From Candidatus Melainabacteria bacterium (lineage in GTDB: Bacteria; Cyanobacteriota; Vampirovibrionia; Vampirovibrionales; JAJTHC01), in assembly GCA_026389055.1 (NCBI GenBank), contig JAPLIO010000240.1:1-29589 (forward strand): 29,589 bases of DNA, in the 5' to 3' direction. This document shows, one piece after another, positions 15,064 through 24,374 of this stretch; positions within the stretch are counted from its first letter, which is position 1; every line of letters starts with the position of its first letter. The notes under the pieces are model-generated. The model was not told the origin of the DNA. It saw only the letters and a list, made by a program, of their open reading frames with translations, and did no database searches. Made by a program: the position numbers and the translations under genes.

Positions 15064-16829
15064 GGCTTCTTTTGAGCTTCTTTTTGTCGAAGAACCACTT
15101 CAGTTGCTAAAGCCCGATTGAGAGTAGAATCTCCAATGCCTAGTCTATTGTAAATAGTATCAGCTTCTTGGTCTTTCCAAGTTTCTTGGTCAAAACCTAA
15201 CGATGCTAGACCTGGATGTGAGTAGAAGCCATAGGCTTTGGCAAATTCAATGGATGGATCCATTTGTAATAATGGAGCGTTATACATTTGCAAAAGTGGT
15301 AATTTACCTACTAACTGAGAAGCTATTGTAGTAGCTAATGTGTCGACCGTCATTTCTTCAAGATGTGATTTGTTCTCTATCCCAACAAAACTTAAAACAC
15401 CCGTTAGAATACGTCCCTCTTTATTATACTTAGTTTTTGTTGGTGGTCTTGTTTTACCTTGGGCTATTAATCGTTCATTGTCAATGACCCCATGCCCTAA
15501 TTCATGAATTAAAACTTGCACTAAAAAATTGAACCCGTCTGTGGTACTTAAGTTTTGTTTATTTAGCAAGGCTACACCGAACTTAACGGCATTAGTATCT
15601 TTATCGTAAGCCCCGTTCTGCTTGTCTAGAGAACCATAGGGCGAATACTGCAAGGCTATATCGTATTTTTGAGCGAGTCTTACGAGTTCTTTGCCCTGAG
15701 GGGAGGCTTCTATTAAAGCAAAGGCTTTGGCTATTTGTGCTTTTAATTCTAGGTCTTTAGGTAGAAAGCGTGTTGCAATAGGAATGGGTTGGTTAAAGTC
15801 CACTTTGCTCGTATCAATTTTAGGGGCAATAGCTATGTATTTTGTTGTATACTGCCTCAATTTTTCTTCTAATGACAACCGATTATACGCTTCTTGACTC
15901 TCTTTCGTAAAAAAAACGAGAGTCCCTAGTTTAGGCTGGAATTTTGCTTGAAGCTCTGGTAAAGTTAATTTTCCTAGCTCGTCTGCCGATAATTTTTTCG
16001 GGATTTGAATCCCGACGAATCGATTATTACGGTCGTGGACGGCTAATAAAAAAGAACTAGGTCTGTTTGTTCCCCACCTGTTTAAAATAGGCAAGCTAGC
16101 CACACATGCTTGAGCTGTTGGTAAGTTTTCTAACGTTTGGGGTATTGTTGGAGGAAACTTTTTAGGGTCTTTAATTGCCGATTGTGAGACCTGCAGTGTT
16201 TCAACTGTACACTCAAAACCCAATTGATAGAGAGGATTTTTAGTCAGTGGAGGAATTGCTTTAGCAATTTCAAGAGCATCTCTTTCAATAGTAGCAGGTG
16301 TCACCAAGTTAGGGTTTTTAACTGGTTTCAACATTGTAGAAATTCCGCCGAAAGAAGCCCAAGAACCCCCAATAATAGCTACAGTTGAAACAAAACCTAA
16401 CCATTTTTGCTTCCACCACGGCGTAGGCGTAGTGGTTTTAGGTTTAGTCAATGGCACTGGCTTTTCAGCAGTGATTGTTTCAAGACCTTGTTTCCCTACT
16501 GTTTCAACTATCTCAGCCCCTTCGTTCGCTAAAGTGCTTACAACTTCAGTATTGGGGGCTACAGCACTCGTTTTTTTACGATTTACGACCAGTGATATTG
16601 CAACAAGTGTAGCAGCACCAATACTTCCGCCAATTAACGCCACAGGTACCCACATCGGCATGGTATTATCAGGCTTTTTTGAGCTAGTATTAGTCGGTTT
16701 TTGATTCTTTTTCATCGATGAATGTTGAGCAGTCGTCGGCACAGGCACCATAGCAACAGACCGCTTAGCTGAAGTAGCCTGCGGATAATAGGTTGGCGTT
16801 GTTGAAATCGTGGAGGGAGCCGTCTTCAT
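15060..16829 (-). CDS. Membrane-anchored HExxH zinc metallopeptidase-like protein
   Basis: 589 residues from ATG 16829 (a TTG codon directly upstream is less likely). The N-terminal ~55 residues are Thr/Pro/Lys-rich, then TM1 (~60-84, VALIGGSIGAATLVAISLVV), a ~60-residue linker, and a second hydrophobic stretch (~147-165, WLGFVSTVAIIGGSWASFGG). The C-terminal two-thirds are soluble. HELGH at about 440-444 (VLIHELGHGVIDN) is an HExxH zinc site; acidic residues in HLEEMTVDTLA about 50 residues later could supply the third ligand. I infer a membrane-bound zinc peptidase of unassigned family. The only resemblance to the 12274 protein I see is the zinc motif. Convergent with the MerR-like gene, stops overlapping. 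Confidence 0.7.
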   Translation of the reverse strand: MKTAPSTISTTPTYYPQATSAKRSVAMVPVPTTAQHSSMKKNQKPTNTSSKKPDNTMPMWVPVALIGGSIGAATLVAISLVVNRKKTSAVAPNTEVVSTLANEGAEIVETVGKQGLETITAEKPVPLTKPKTTTPTPWWKQKWLGFVSTVAIIGGSWASFGGISTMLKPVKNPNLVTPATIERDALEIAKAIPPLTKNPLYQLGFECTVETLQVSQSAIKDPKKFPPTIPQTLENLPTAQACVASLPILNRWGTNRPSSFLLAVHDRNNRFVGIQIPKKLSADELGKLTLPELQAKFQPKLGTLVFFTKESQEAYNRLSLEEKLRQYTTKYIAIAPKIDTSKVDFNQPIPIATRFLPKDLELKAQIAKAFALIEASPQGKELVRLAQKYDIALQYSPYGSLDKQNGAYDKDTNAVKFGVALLNKQNLSTTDGFNFLVQVLIHELGHGVIDNERLIAQGKTRPPTKTKYNKEGRILTGVLSFVGIENKSHLEEMTVDTLATTIASQLVGKLPLLQMYNAPLLQMDPSIEFAKAYGFYSHPGLASLGFDQETWKDQEADTIYNRLGIGDSTLNRALATEVVLRQKEAQKKP

Positions 16830-16924
16830 CAATCAAGAACTCGGTTGGGGGGGTGTAAAAGAAACCTCTCGCTAGCAGATTCCTTCTATAGAAAGGCTCC
16901 TCAAAAAAAATGTGTGCTGCTTAT

Positions 16925-17131
16925 ACACGCTAAACGATTAAATAGCGTGTTTTGTCATTCCGAGCGTAGCCGAGGAATCTCCTTACCATCTAGGGGGATT
17001 TCTCGACAAGCTCGAAATGACAAGGTTTTGGTGATTTCCGTAGGGGAGGGTTTCAAACCCTCCGCTCCAAGATGTTACGCCATTTAATCGGTCAATTGGT
17101 ATAAACACGCTATTTAATTATTGAATGGATA
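16925..17131. repeat. Composite repeat, copy B, with two hairpin modules
   Basis: Left boundary: palindromic CACGCT/AGCGTG around 16925-16950 containing CGATTAAATAGCGTG. Right boundary: inverted terminal repeat 17077-17102 ending CAATTGGTAT, followed by another half repeat (CACGCTATTTAAT, 17106-17118). Inside: a GTCATTCCGAGC...GCTCGAAATGAC inverted repeat (16954-17021), whose arms recur in reverse order at 26165-26230, and GTAGGGG plus the palindrome AGGGTTT-C-AAACCCT plus CCGCTCC (17040-17068). No coding sequence. Confidence 0.7.
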
Positions 17132-17134
17132 GGA

Positions 17135-18232
17135 CTAAAACGCCAATATTTTAGTACCTACGGGTAATTGAATGGGCAATAGTAACTTGCTTAATGCTTC
17201 AGGTAGTGGGGCTTCAAAGTTTTGATTTTGAAACAATCGTAAGCCTTTACACCGAAGTAGAACCTGCGGATTGGTAGTACTTAGTAATAGCCCTTCGGTT
17301 GGGTCTAATTGCAATAGTACCCCTCCTGGCACGCTATAAGCGGTAACCGTATTGGGTTCTAATGTAACGGATTGACACAATACTGCCACTTGGTTTTCAA
17401 AAAACAGACACCCAAAACACCACGGTTGCAACGCTCTACCTTGTCGTTCCAAATAATCCGCAGGGGCTTGAACCACATTCAACCACGGGTAAGAAATTTG
17501 CTTTAACGTATGGCTACTGGCAAGGGTTTCATCTTGCACTTGGGGTATCAATCCTTGGGTACTACATAACCCCACAATTAGTTCCTGCACGGCAATTTCT
17601 GCCAGGGTGGCACACTTTCTACGCACACTACCGCCTGTATCTGAAGCCGTTAGAGCGGTACTGGCTTGATGCACCACCTCGCCAGCATCCAAGGCGGGTA
17701 CCATTTTATGAAAACTAACGCCTGTTTCGGCATCGTTGGCTAGAATAGTGGCAATATAGGGGTTAGCCCCTCTGTGTTTTGGCAATAAAGAAGGATGACA
17801 ATTGAGCAATAACCGTTTGGAGCCTTGCTGGGTAATGAAGGGTTCTTTTAAAATTTCTCCCCAAGAGCTAACCAGTACCACATCTGGCTGATAGCGGTTC
17901 AACACTTCTTGCGTAAAGCGAACGTCTTGCATCCCTTTAAACCGAGTAAACTGTCTTGTTTTTTGTTGCCTTAAAAAGCGTTGAAACGCAATAGCTTCAT
18001 CGGTTTGATGCCTCTCTGCTTTGGGGCAAGTTCGTTCATTCCAATCAAACACCCCTAGTAGCTCTATTTGCTTTTGTTGGGCTAACTTCAACAAACCCTT
18101 TAGGGTACCCAAACCAAGGTCTCCGTAGCCGCAAAGTAACACCTTAGGCAATTTTCCGTCTGTAGTGGTAAATTTTAAAGCAGTAGAAGTCGTCATCGTT
18201 ACCGCAGAAGGGGTTGTTTCAAAAGGAAGCAT
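17135..18232 (-). CDS. Methionyl-tRNA formyltransferase-family protein
   Basis: 10-formyltetrahydrofolate-dependent formyltransferase fold. The catalytic Asn-His-Asp set is present: Asn and His in NCHPSLLPKHRGANPY and Asp in LDAGEVV, with TGVSFHKM between. A C-terminal OB-like domain follows (RALQPWCFGCLFF, PGGVLLQ, LLSTTNPQVLLRCKGLRL), as in Fmt. The 365-residue length exceeds typical Fmt (~310) because of a ~28-residue N-terminal extension. The N-terminal motif KVLLCGYGDLGLGTLKGLLK differs from the usual IVFMGTPxFA, so a sugar- or other amine-directed formyltransferase is an alternative. ATG 18232 is chosen with AAGG about 10 bases upstream; a TTG at 18238 is in frame. It lies 103 bases downstream of the pilO-like gene on the same strand. 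Confidence 0.75.
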   Translation of the reverse strand: MLPFETTPSAVTMTTSTALKFTTTDGKLPKVLLCGYGDLGLGTLKGLLKLAQQKQIELLGVFDWNERTCPKAERHQTDEAIAFQRFLRQQKTRQFTRFKGMQDVRFTQEVLNRYQPDVVLVSSWGEILKEPFITQQGSKRLLLNCHPSLLPKHRGANPYIATILANDAETGVSFHKMVPALDAGEVVHQASTALTASDTGGSVRRKCATLAEIAVQELIVGLCSTQGLIPQVQDETLASSHTLKQISYPWLNVVQAPADYLERQGRALQPWCFGCLFFENQVAVLCQSVTLEPNTVTAYSVPGGVLLQLDPTEGLLLSTTNPQVLLRCKGLRLFQNQNFEAPLPEALSKLLLPIQLPVGTKILAF

Positions 18233-18335
18233 AGTCAATTTGCCTTAGCCTATAAACAGGTATATCATAAGCCCGTTGAGTACCTTATTGAGAATGATGA
18301 TTGTAGTGTAGCACGCAAGGCAAACCCATGGCTTG

Positions 18336-19385
18336 TTAAGCAGGGGGCAAAGCAGCCCCTGCTGCTGGTGCTAGCATTGGGTCTGCACCAGTAGGTGTAG
18401 CAGTTGATGAAGGCATTGGCATAGCCCCCGCCCCTGCTGGCACAACAGCACTAGAGGTAACGCTTGTGGCTGATGATGGTGCTACCAAACCACCCTTTGT
18501 CTCTTTTACATACACTCTAAAATTCAGCGTCATCACAACAGGGGCGGCTGAAGGGGGTAACTGGACCGCAGTGGTTACGTTTTTTTCAGGCTCTGGGGGT
18601 AAAGCACCGCTACTACCGGAAAAAAGTACGGAAGTTCCGCCTCCGCTACCACTTTCTGCCCCTTGGCTGCCCTCAATAGTGCTAACAGCAGTTGCTGTAG
18701 GGGGAGGTAACAAATTGACTCCGGGCCTGAAGGTGGATAAGGAAGGTGCGTCAGTATCTAAGGCAAAACTCAACGCATTAACAGAAATAACAGGGCTTGT
18801 ATTCAATAAGGAACTTAATAAGGCCAGTAGCCCTGCATAAGTACCTTTGGCTTTTAAGGTATAATTACCCGCATAGGCTGAAAGTTTACCATCTTTCAAA
18901 TCCTTCGCTTCATTAAATTGAAACGGTGCATTTTTCGGATCGTTTAAATCCAACTTTTCATTGGTTGATGAGCTATCTGTCGAGGCCTTTGCAGCCGCTT
19001 CCAAGCTAATTAACCTTACTTGGTTATGAGGTGCAGCTAAGTTTAAGTTGTTTTTCCCAATTTTTCTTTTAAGATTTTCTATATAATCAAATAATGTAAC
19101 GCTTAAAAACTCTGGACTTTTAACCGTTAAAAACGAAAGCTGTGCATCTTTACCTGAAGCTTGTAACTTTTTCAAGGTTTCTGAAAACTGCTTTTTAGCA
19201 TCAACATTCGTTTTGGATGAGGTGATTTTACCCTCCATATCCGTTCCTGAAGCAGACAAGGGCTTAATGACTAACTCATTTCCGCCAAAAATAATACCCA
19301 CTAAAACACCTAACCCCACTAACATTTCAGGGCAAGTAAGTAACGCTTTATTGGCAGGGTTTTTTAAGATGCTTGCAATACTCAT
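18336..19385 (-). CDS. pilO: Type IV pilus PilO-like inner-membrane protein
   Basis: 349 residues from ATG 19385, which has AGGAT about 9 bases upstream; an open frame extends further 5' but overlaps pilMN and lacks a ribosome site. Residues ~1-20 are cytoplasmic, a TM helix follows (MLVGLGVLVGIIFGGNELVI), then a helical coiled-coil-prone stretch (AKKQFSETLKKLQAS), then an alpha/beta region with YTLKAKGTYAGLLALLSSLL, the ferredoxin-like core pattern of PilO. The last ~100 residues are Ala/Pro/Ser low complexity. PilO pairs with PilN in the periplasm to form the alignment subcomplex between PilM and the secretin. Assignment depends mainly on topology, the core motif and the pilMN neighbour 88 bases upstream. 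Confidence 0.7.
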   Translation of the reverse strand: MSIASILKNPANKALLTCPEMLVGLGVLVGIIFGGNELVIKPLSASGTDMEGKITSSKTNVDAKKQFSETLKKLQASGKDAQLSFLTVKSPEFLSVTLFDYIENLKRKIGKNNLNLAAPHNQVRLISLEAAAKASTDSSSTNEKLDLNDPKNAPFQFNEAKDLKDGKLSAYAGNYTLKAKGTYAGLLALLSSLLNTSPVISVNALSFALDTDAPSLSTFRPGVNLLPPPTATAVSTIEGSQGAESGSGGGTSVLFSGSSGALPPEPEKNVTTAVQLPPSAAPVVMTLNFRVYVKETKGGLVAPSSATSVTSSAVVPAGAGAMPMPSSTATPTGADPMLAPAAGAALPPA

Positions 19386-19473
19386 AAAACTAAATCCTAT
19401 TTTTTTAAACGATAGATGATAGACCCACCCATGATGATACGATAAAATACTTAACCAATCTTTATACTCTCTG

Positions 19474-21111
19474 TTATTCGCTAGGTGGGGCAGCTGCTGG
19501 AGTCGCTGGGGCAGCAGTAGGTGGAGCAACAGCCGTTGAAGCGGGAGCACCTGCTTCTGTATCAGTGGTTTTCCCAGCGGTAATCGTCCAAGCATAGTAA
19601 TTCAACCCTGCTGGTTGGGCAGTAGAGGGAGTATCGTTTGGCTTGGCTGCTTCAGCACTGTTAGCATCATCAGTAGTAGGCTTGTTACTGGGCTTTAAAG
19701 ATAAAACAGCTGGTTCTATTTTACTTTTAACTTCCGCAGTAGAGAACGAGGGCTTTAAACTTTGACGATAAAGGGTAATATCATTAGAAGACTGAGAACC
19801 GCCCTTCACTGTCAGAATGGATTCCCCTGAAGTAAAGGCAATATCTAAGTTACTAAACCAAGAAGAAGCGGGCATTTTTTTCTGAATATCAATCAGCCAC
19901 AATAACAAGTTCTGGTTTAATTCTACGTTCTTATTAAGCCACAAATTTTCAACCAACTTATTTTGGTCGACGGTTACGCTGGCGTATTTCTGAACATCTT
20001 TTTCTAAGTTTGCCAACTCCATACTTTTCCCTAAGTTGAATAAAGAGTAAACACCTGCAATAGCAATTACAATAATGGCTACTACAGCATTTAACCCTAT
20101 CATGCCCCAAAGTATTTTTTTACGGGCTTCTTTCAAATAAGTTAACGATTGCTTTTCTAACGGCATAAAATTGAAGTGGGGTAAGTGGCTTAAGTCTTCA
20201 TATAAGGTAGCCCCTAAAACTTCTACTGTACAAGGGTACAAGGGCGATTCACTCCCTAACGAGGCTATTGTTTCAGGCGATTGATCCACCAACACCACAT
20301 CTGAAAACCGAGAAAAACTTTTAGCCAAGCCTTCCGCCGTAACAACGGGATTATTCTTGACCACAATGGCTTGTGTGCAATCAAACAGTACATCACCCAA
20401 GCCATGCAGATCTTGATCAATATCACTTAAGATATGTTCTTCATCAACCCCTTGTGTGGAGAGTGGCACTTCTATTAACGAAACCACGGTGGTTCCTTCT
20501 AAAATTAAAATGGCGAAGTTACTGAAGGAAACAACACACAGTAATCGCTTTTGCTCGTCTTCAGCAATCGCTCCCGTAGAGGTCAAACCTCTAATCAAAC
20601 TCGTTAAATGGGTATCAATCCCCACCATTGGTAACTTCAGACTTTCCAAGCAACCCATCAAGGTTGTTATTTCCGAAGCAGGGTAGCAGGAAAGCAAAAT
20701 CTGAAGCGTCCCCGCCTCAATTTCATTGAGTTTAATCCAATCCACTTGCGGGGTATTACGTTTAAATAAAACAGACCGCTCTGCTTCAGAAATCAACGCC
20801 ATTGCCATTTCTTCATTATTTAATGAAGAAGGGAAGGGTATCATTCTGGTGTACAAACTTGGCAAAATAACCGTTGTATGAAGATTTTTTGGCACCCCTA
20901 ATGAATCATACAGTGCCAAGATAGATTCTTTTAAACCTTCTTCGTCTTCAATAACCCGAGTGTTGGCATTAACACAGGTGAGGGGTATATTGCCTGCCTG
21001 AATAATATCACCTGTGGCAGTGTTAATCCAAGCAAGCTCTAACTGGCTGAAATCACTAGAGAAGGCAAGCCCTACTTTTTGAAGCTTTGCGTCTTTATTC
21101 TTTGTCATCAT
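19474..21111 (-). CDS. pilM: PilM-PilN fusion protein of the type IV pilus
   Basis: About 545 residues. Start taken at ATG 21111 (ATGATG), 9 bases after AGGA; an ATG at 21120 abuts that ribosome site. Counting from 21120, residues ~14-310 form a PilM-like actin-fold ATPase (VGLAFSSDFSQLELAWI, MVGIDTHLTSLIRGL, VLGATLYEDL). FNFMP at ~316-320 corresponds to the INLLP motif at the start of PilN, residues ~336-361 are one TM helix (ILWGMIGLNAVVAIIVIAIAG), and a PilN-like periplasmic domain follows (SWFSNLDIAFTSGESILTVKG). The C-terminal ~90 residues are Ala/Pro/Thr-rich. In most bacteria PilM and PilN are separate and bind through exactly this INLLP peptide, so the fusion makes the contact covalent. 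pilO follows; pilP and pilQ are not in the window. Confidence 0.8.
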   Translation of the reverse strand: MMTKNKDAKLQKVGLAFSSDFSQLELAWINTATGDIIQAGNIPLTCVNANTRVIEDEEGLKESILALYDSLGVPKNLHTTVILPSLYTRMIPFPSSLNNEEMAMALISEAERSVLFKRNTPQVDWIKLNEIEAGTLQILLSCYPASEITTLMGCLESLKLPMVGIDTHLTSLIRGLTSTGAIAEDEQKRLLCVVSFSNFAILILEGTTVVSLIEVPLSTQGVDEEHILSDIDQDLHGLGDVLFDCTQAIVVKNNPVVTAEGLAKSFSRFSDVVLVDQSPETIASLGSESPLYPCTVEVLGATLYEDLSHLPHFNFMPLEKQSLTYLKEARKKILWGMIGLNAVVAIIVIAIAGVYSLFNLGKSMELANLEKDVQKYASVTVDQNKLVENLWLNKNVELNQNLLLWLIDIQKKMPASSWFSNLDIAFTSGESILTVKGGSQSSNDITLYRQSLKPSFSTAEVKSKIEPAVLSLKPSNKPTTDDANSAEAAKPNDTPSTAQPAGLNYYAWTITAGKTTDTEAGAPASTAVAPPTAAPATPAAAPPSE

Positions 21112-21470
21112 CCCATCCATTCCTAACTTGGCGAGAGGAACACTCTCTCTCTTTCTCTCTATTTTAAAGTGATGCTTCGTTTGGCATGATCAATGCGATA
21201 CGATGCTTTTACTCGATAGAAATAATTCATTAGTTTTATCATACAAAAATTAGGCGTTGAAACCCAATTCTTATTGCATAGTTCAAGCAAGTGATGGAGG
21301 TATTACTTTTAAACAGCCTCATCTAATGATGATACCCATTCAATGGTTCAATAGAGGGGGGCTGATTGCTCCGTCATCACTTTACTTCAATAGCTTCCCC
21401 AAACTTCCCCACGAAAGTTGTTAAAAAGTTTGTTAAAATCCGCAAGGGGGTTTTACTTTTTTAAACAAAG
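21112..21470. other. Intergenic region between mnmG and pilMN
   Basis: Holds the pilMN 5' region (minus strand) with a CT-rich stretch (21146-21160, AG-rich on the sense strand) just upstream of the ribosome site. ATACCCATTCAATGG at 21333-21347 resembles a decayed end of the ATACCAATTCAC repeat family. I see no RNA gene and no strong terminator for mnmG; GGGGGTTTTAC near 21446-21456 is not part of a good stem. Confidence 0.4.
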
Positions 21471-23414
21471 TTACCCAACGATTTCAACTGCTTTTAACGG
21501 CAATTTGCCCGCACTTAACAATACCTGCAACACCTGCACATCCGATGGGTTTACCCCTGAAAGCCTATTAGCCTGAGCTAAATCCAACGGCTGAAACCGA
21601 GATAGTTTTTCCCTAGCTTCCAAGCTCAACTGAGCAATGGCGTAATAATCTGCATTGATGGGCAATTTTAGCTTTTCAGAAAGCACCGCCCGCTTATTTT
21701 CCCGTGCTTGGCGTTCAATATAGCCTTCAAATTTAATTTCCGTTTCCACAATATCCGCAATATCCCCAGCAACCAAGGCAGTTTCCGCATTCAACACACT
21801 TAACGCCTGATACGTTACTTTGGGACGACGCAACAACTGAAGCAACGTACTGCCTTCTTTAATTTGTTCACCTTCAGCTAGGTTGCCCAACACGGCGTTG
21901 ATTTCATCAGTGGCAGGCAATTTCACGCTGGCTAATCTGGCTTTTTCCGTTGCAATAGCTGATACCCTCTGTTGGTAAGCCTGCCAACGGTCTTCTTTCA
22001 CCAAGCCAATTTCCCGCCCATAAGGGGTCAAGCGTAAATCCGCATTATCTTGCCGAAGTAATAGCCTGTATTCACTTCGACTAGTCAACATGCGGTAGGG
22101 TTCTAAAATTTCTTTGGTAATTAAATCATCAATCAGCGTACCGATATAGGAAGAAGACCGAGGCAACACAAATTCAGGTTGTCCGCCCGCATAACGGGCA
22201 GCGTTAATACCCGCCATCAATCCTTGAGCAGCGGCTTCTTCGTACCCACTGGTACCGTTTATTTGCCCTGCAAAAAACAGACCGGCTACTTTTTTCACCA
22301 TCATGCCTGCAGAAAGCTGATACGCAGGGAAATAGTCATATTCCACGGCACAAGCAGGTTTTAGCATTTCCGCCCGTTCCATACCGGGTAAGGAATGCAG
22401 CATTTCCACTTGCACTTCAAACGGGAGGCACGAAGAAAATCCCTGCAAATAAACTTCGTAGGTTGAACGCCCTTCGGGTTCTACAAACAGATGGTGCGAA
22501 TCTTTATCCGCAAACCGCATAACCTTATCTTCAATGCTGGGGCAGTACCGAGGTCCACAATCGGCGGTCATCAAGCCTTGCACCATCGGCGAACGGTGAA
22601 TGTTAGCCCGAATCAGTTCATGCGTAATTTCCGTGGTGCGGGTAATGTGGCAGGGAATTTGGTCTAATTGCGGACGGTTGGGCATAAAACTGAAAAAGCT
22701 GGTATCATCGCCATGTTGAATATCTAACCCTGAATAATCGATGGTTCGCCCATCCAACCGAGGGGGTGTGCCTGTTTTTAGCCTGCCTGTGGTTAGCCCA
22801 AGGCTCATAACGGAAGCCGTTAAGCCCTTGGCTGGGGGGTCGCCAGGGCGTCCGCCACCGAAGCTTTTTTCCCCGACCCAAATTCTGCCGTTTAAAAAAG
22901 TGCCTGTGGTTAAAACCAGTGCGGGGGCTAAGTAGGCAACGCCTAAGCCGTCCATGACGCCTTCTATTGCCCCTGTTTTTGGGTTGGTTAGCAGTTGTGA
23001 AATAGTCGTTTGCCGAAGTTTGAGGTTTGGTTCGGCTTCGATGAGTTTTTTGGCGTAATCCCTGTAAAGGGCTTTATCGCTTTGCATGCGTAAGGCACGA
23101 ACGGCAGGGCCTTTGCTGGTGTTTAGCATACGGCGTTGAATGTAGGTGGCATCCGCACATTCGCCCATTACACCGCCGAGTGCGTCGATTTCTCTCACCA
23201 GTTGGCTTTTGGCGGGGCCACCGATGCTGGGGTTGCAGCTCATTTGCCCGATGGTATCGAGGTTCATGGTTAGGAGGATGGTTTTTGCCCCAAGCCTTGC
23301 GGAAGCAATGGCTGCTTCAATGCCTGCGTGCCCACCCCCGACAATTAGCACGTCGGCTTTTTCGGTGTGGATGGCTTGGTTGTAGGCGGAACTGGTGGGG
23401 AGGGGGGTGTGCAT
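21471..23414 (-). CDS. mnmG: tRNA uridine-5-carboxymethylaminomethyl modification enzyme
   Basis: MnmG (GidA), the FAD protein that with MnmE modifies U34 of several tRNAs. Residues ~20-45 carry the Rossmann dinucleotide motif DVLIVGGGHAGIEAAIASAR. The family signatures MSCNPSIGGPAKSQLVREIDALGG, KGPAVRALRMQSDK, PPRLDGRTIDYSGL and GQINGTSGYEEAAAQGL are all intact, as is the C-terminal helical domain (RLSGVNPSDVQVLQVLL). 647 residues, slightly above the ~620 norm. ATG 23414 gives a ~20-residue leader before the Rossmann strand; no strong Shine-Dalgarno is seen. Stands alone: the nearest minus-strand gene downstream (pilMN) is 350 bases away, and mnmE is absent. Confidence 0.97.
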   Translation of the reverse strand: MHTPLPTSSAYNQAIHTEKADVLIVGGGHAGIEAAIASARLGAKTILLTMNLDTIGQMSCNPSIGGPAKSQLVREIDALGGVMGECADATYIQRRMLNTSKGPAVRALRMQSDKALYRDYAKKLIEAEPNLKLRQTTISQLLTNPKTGAIEGVMDGLGVAYLAPALVLTTGTFLNGRIWVGEKSFGGGRPGDPPAKGLTASVMSLGLTTGRLKTGTPPRLDGRTIDYSGLDIQHGDDTSFFSFMPNRPQLDQIPCHITRTTEITHELIRANIHRSPMVQGLMTADCGPRYCPSIEDKVMRFADKDSHHLFVEPEGRSTYEVYLQGFSSCLPFEVQVEMLHSLPGMERAEMLKPACAVEYDYFPAYQLSAGMMVKKVAGLFFAGQINGTSGYEEAAAQGLMAGINAARYAGGQPEFVLPRSSSYIGTLIDDLITKEILEPYRMLTSRSEYRLLLRQDNADLRLTPYGREIGLVKEDRWQAYQQRVSAIATEKARLASVKLPATDEINAVLGNLAEGEQIKEGSTLLQLLRRPKVTYQALSVLNAETALVAGDIADIVETEIKFEGYIERQARENKRAVLSEKLKLPINADYYAIAQLSLEAREKLSRFQPLDLAQANRLSGVNPSDVQVLQVLLSAGKLPLKAVEIVG

Positions 23415-23493
23415 AGAAATTAAAACGACTTTGAGGGCAGTTGATGGTACACTATGATGCTATTTTTACCACAAACAGGGTGTAAAATCTATT

Positions 23494-23928
23494 TTATTTG
23501 TTGACTTTCGCAAAAATGGAAATCGCATCTCTCACTGGTTCGGTTACCGCTTGCTTCATCATACCCAAATAAGCCTCTTTCCCTAGCCTTGATGCAAGGT
23601 CTGCGTGTTCAAGTACAAGTGGCAAGCCTGATTTTACTGCACTGAAGCCCACACCTAATTCTACAGCGTCTGCAATGCCGAAATGAGGTAAATTGGTAGC
23701 CGTTTGTCCTAGACCCACAGCATCCTCTACTCTTGCAAATAGTTCTACCACCTTTTTAGGGTTTTTAATAGCAGATTCTTTAGCACCAAACCTTGCAAAA
23801 CTGTCAAGGTCACACATCGCCTTAAAGGTAGGAGTATGACAAAATTTTGTTCCTGCACCGATAATGGCATCTCCTGCTTGTGCAGCAGCTCCTTTAAAGA
23901 AAGCCCCGAAGGGATTCAATGCTATCAT
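23494..23928 (-). CDS. Small Ala/Gly-rich protein of unknown function, cluster member 1
   Basis: 144 residues, ATG 23928. N-terminus MIALNPFGAFFKGAAAQAG is amphipathic and Gly/Ala-rich; the rest is helical, with two cysteines (FCHTPTFKAMCDLD) and a Gly/Val-rich stretch (ADAVELGVGFSAV). No TM helix or signal peptide strong enough to call. It is the last of four tandem minus-strand small genes upstream of mnmG. I do not recognise the family. Codon use looks like the neighbours, and the frame is long for a chance ORF. Confidence 0.55.
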   Translation of the reverse strand: MIALNPFGAFFKGAAAQAGDAIIGAGTKFCHTPTFKAMCDLDSFARFGAKESAIKNPKKVVELFARVEDAVGLGQTATNLPHFGIADAVELGVGFSAVKSGLPLVLEHADLASRLGKEAYLGMMKQAVTEPVRDAISIFAKVNK

Positions 23929-24027
23929 GCTAAATTAAGTTCCCCTCGGTTGTTTTTTCGTTAACTCTTAGTTGTAAATCTTCGTTGCAATTGTTATATT
24001 AACCAACCATGACCCTAGCTAATTTTT

Positions 24028-24276
24028 TTATAGCTCAAACCTTGGAAATTGTTTTGGTGGTCTAGTATGAACACGTACGTGTGGCACTGGCTGACTCGCA
24101 AACAAGTCAAAAATCTTATTTGGTGGTGTCATTGTTGAACTATTAAAATCAAGCATTGCTGCAAAGCCTACTCTCAATTTTCCAATTGTATCTGTAGTCA
24201 AATGACGTCCTAAACGACTTGCGTCATATTTAAAGACTCTAGCGTTAACGGCGAAATTTTGAAATAAACTCATCAT
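24028..24276 (-). CDS. Small basic protein of unknown function, cluster member 2
   Basis: 82 residues, starting ATGATG at 24276. Composition is basic and aromatic (NAVNARVFKYDASRLGRH-type helix at the start, HVRVHTRPPKQFPRF near the end). No signal peptide or motif recognised. It lies 99 bases upstream of member 1 and about 98 bases downstream of member 3, same strand. Small size makes the call tentative; the ATGATG start shared with its neighbours supports it. Confidence 0.45.
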   Translation of the reverse strand: MMSLFQNFAVNARVFKYDASRLGRHLTTDTIGKLRVGFAAMLDFNSSTMTPPNKIFDLFASQPVPHVRVHTRPPKQFPRFEL

Positions 24277-24374
24277 GTGGATTCTTTCTTGTTAGGTTTC
24301 ATTTGTTTTGAGCGTGATCTGTACGCCACGGGTGTGGTTGATTGATGAACCGACTGCTGAAAATGAATAGATTT

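Noticed and set aside
19386..19595. N-terminal extension of the PilO-like frame
   Set aside because: The extra 70 codons overlap the end of pilMN in another frame and read as Leu/Gln low complexity; ATG 19385 has a proper ribosome site.
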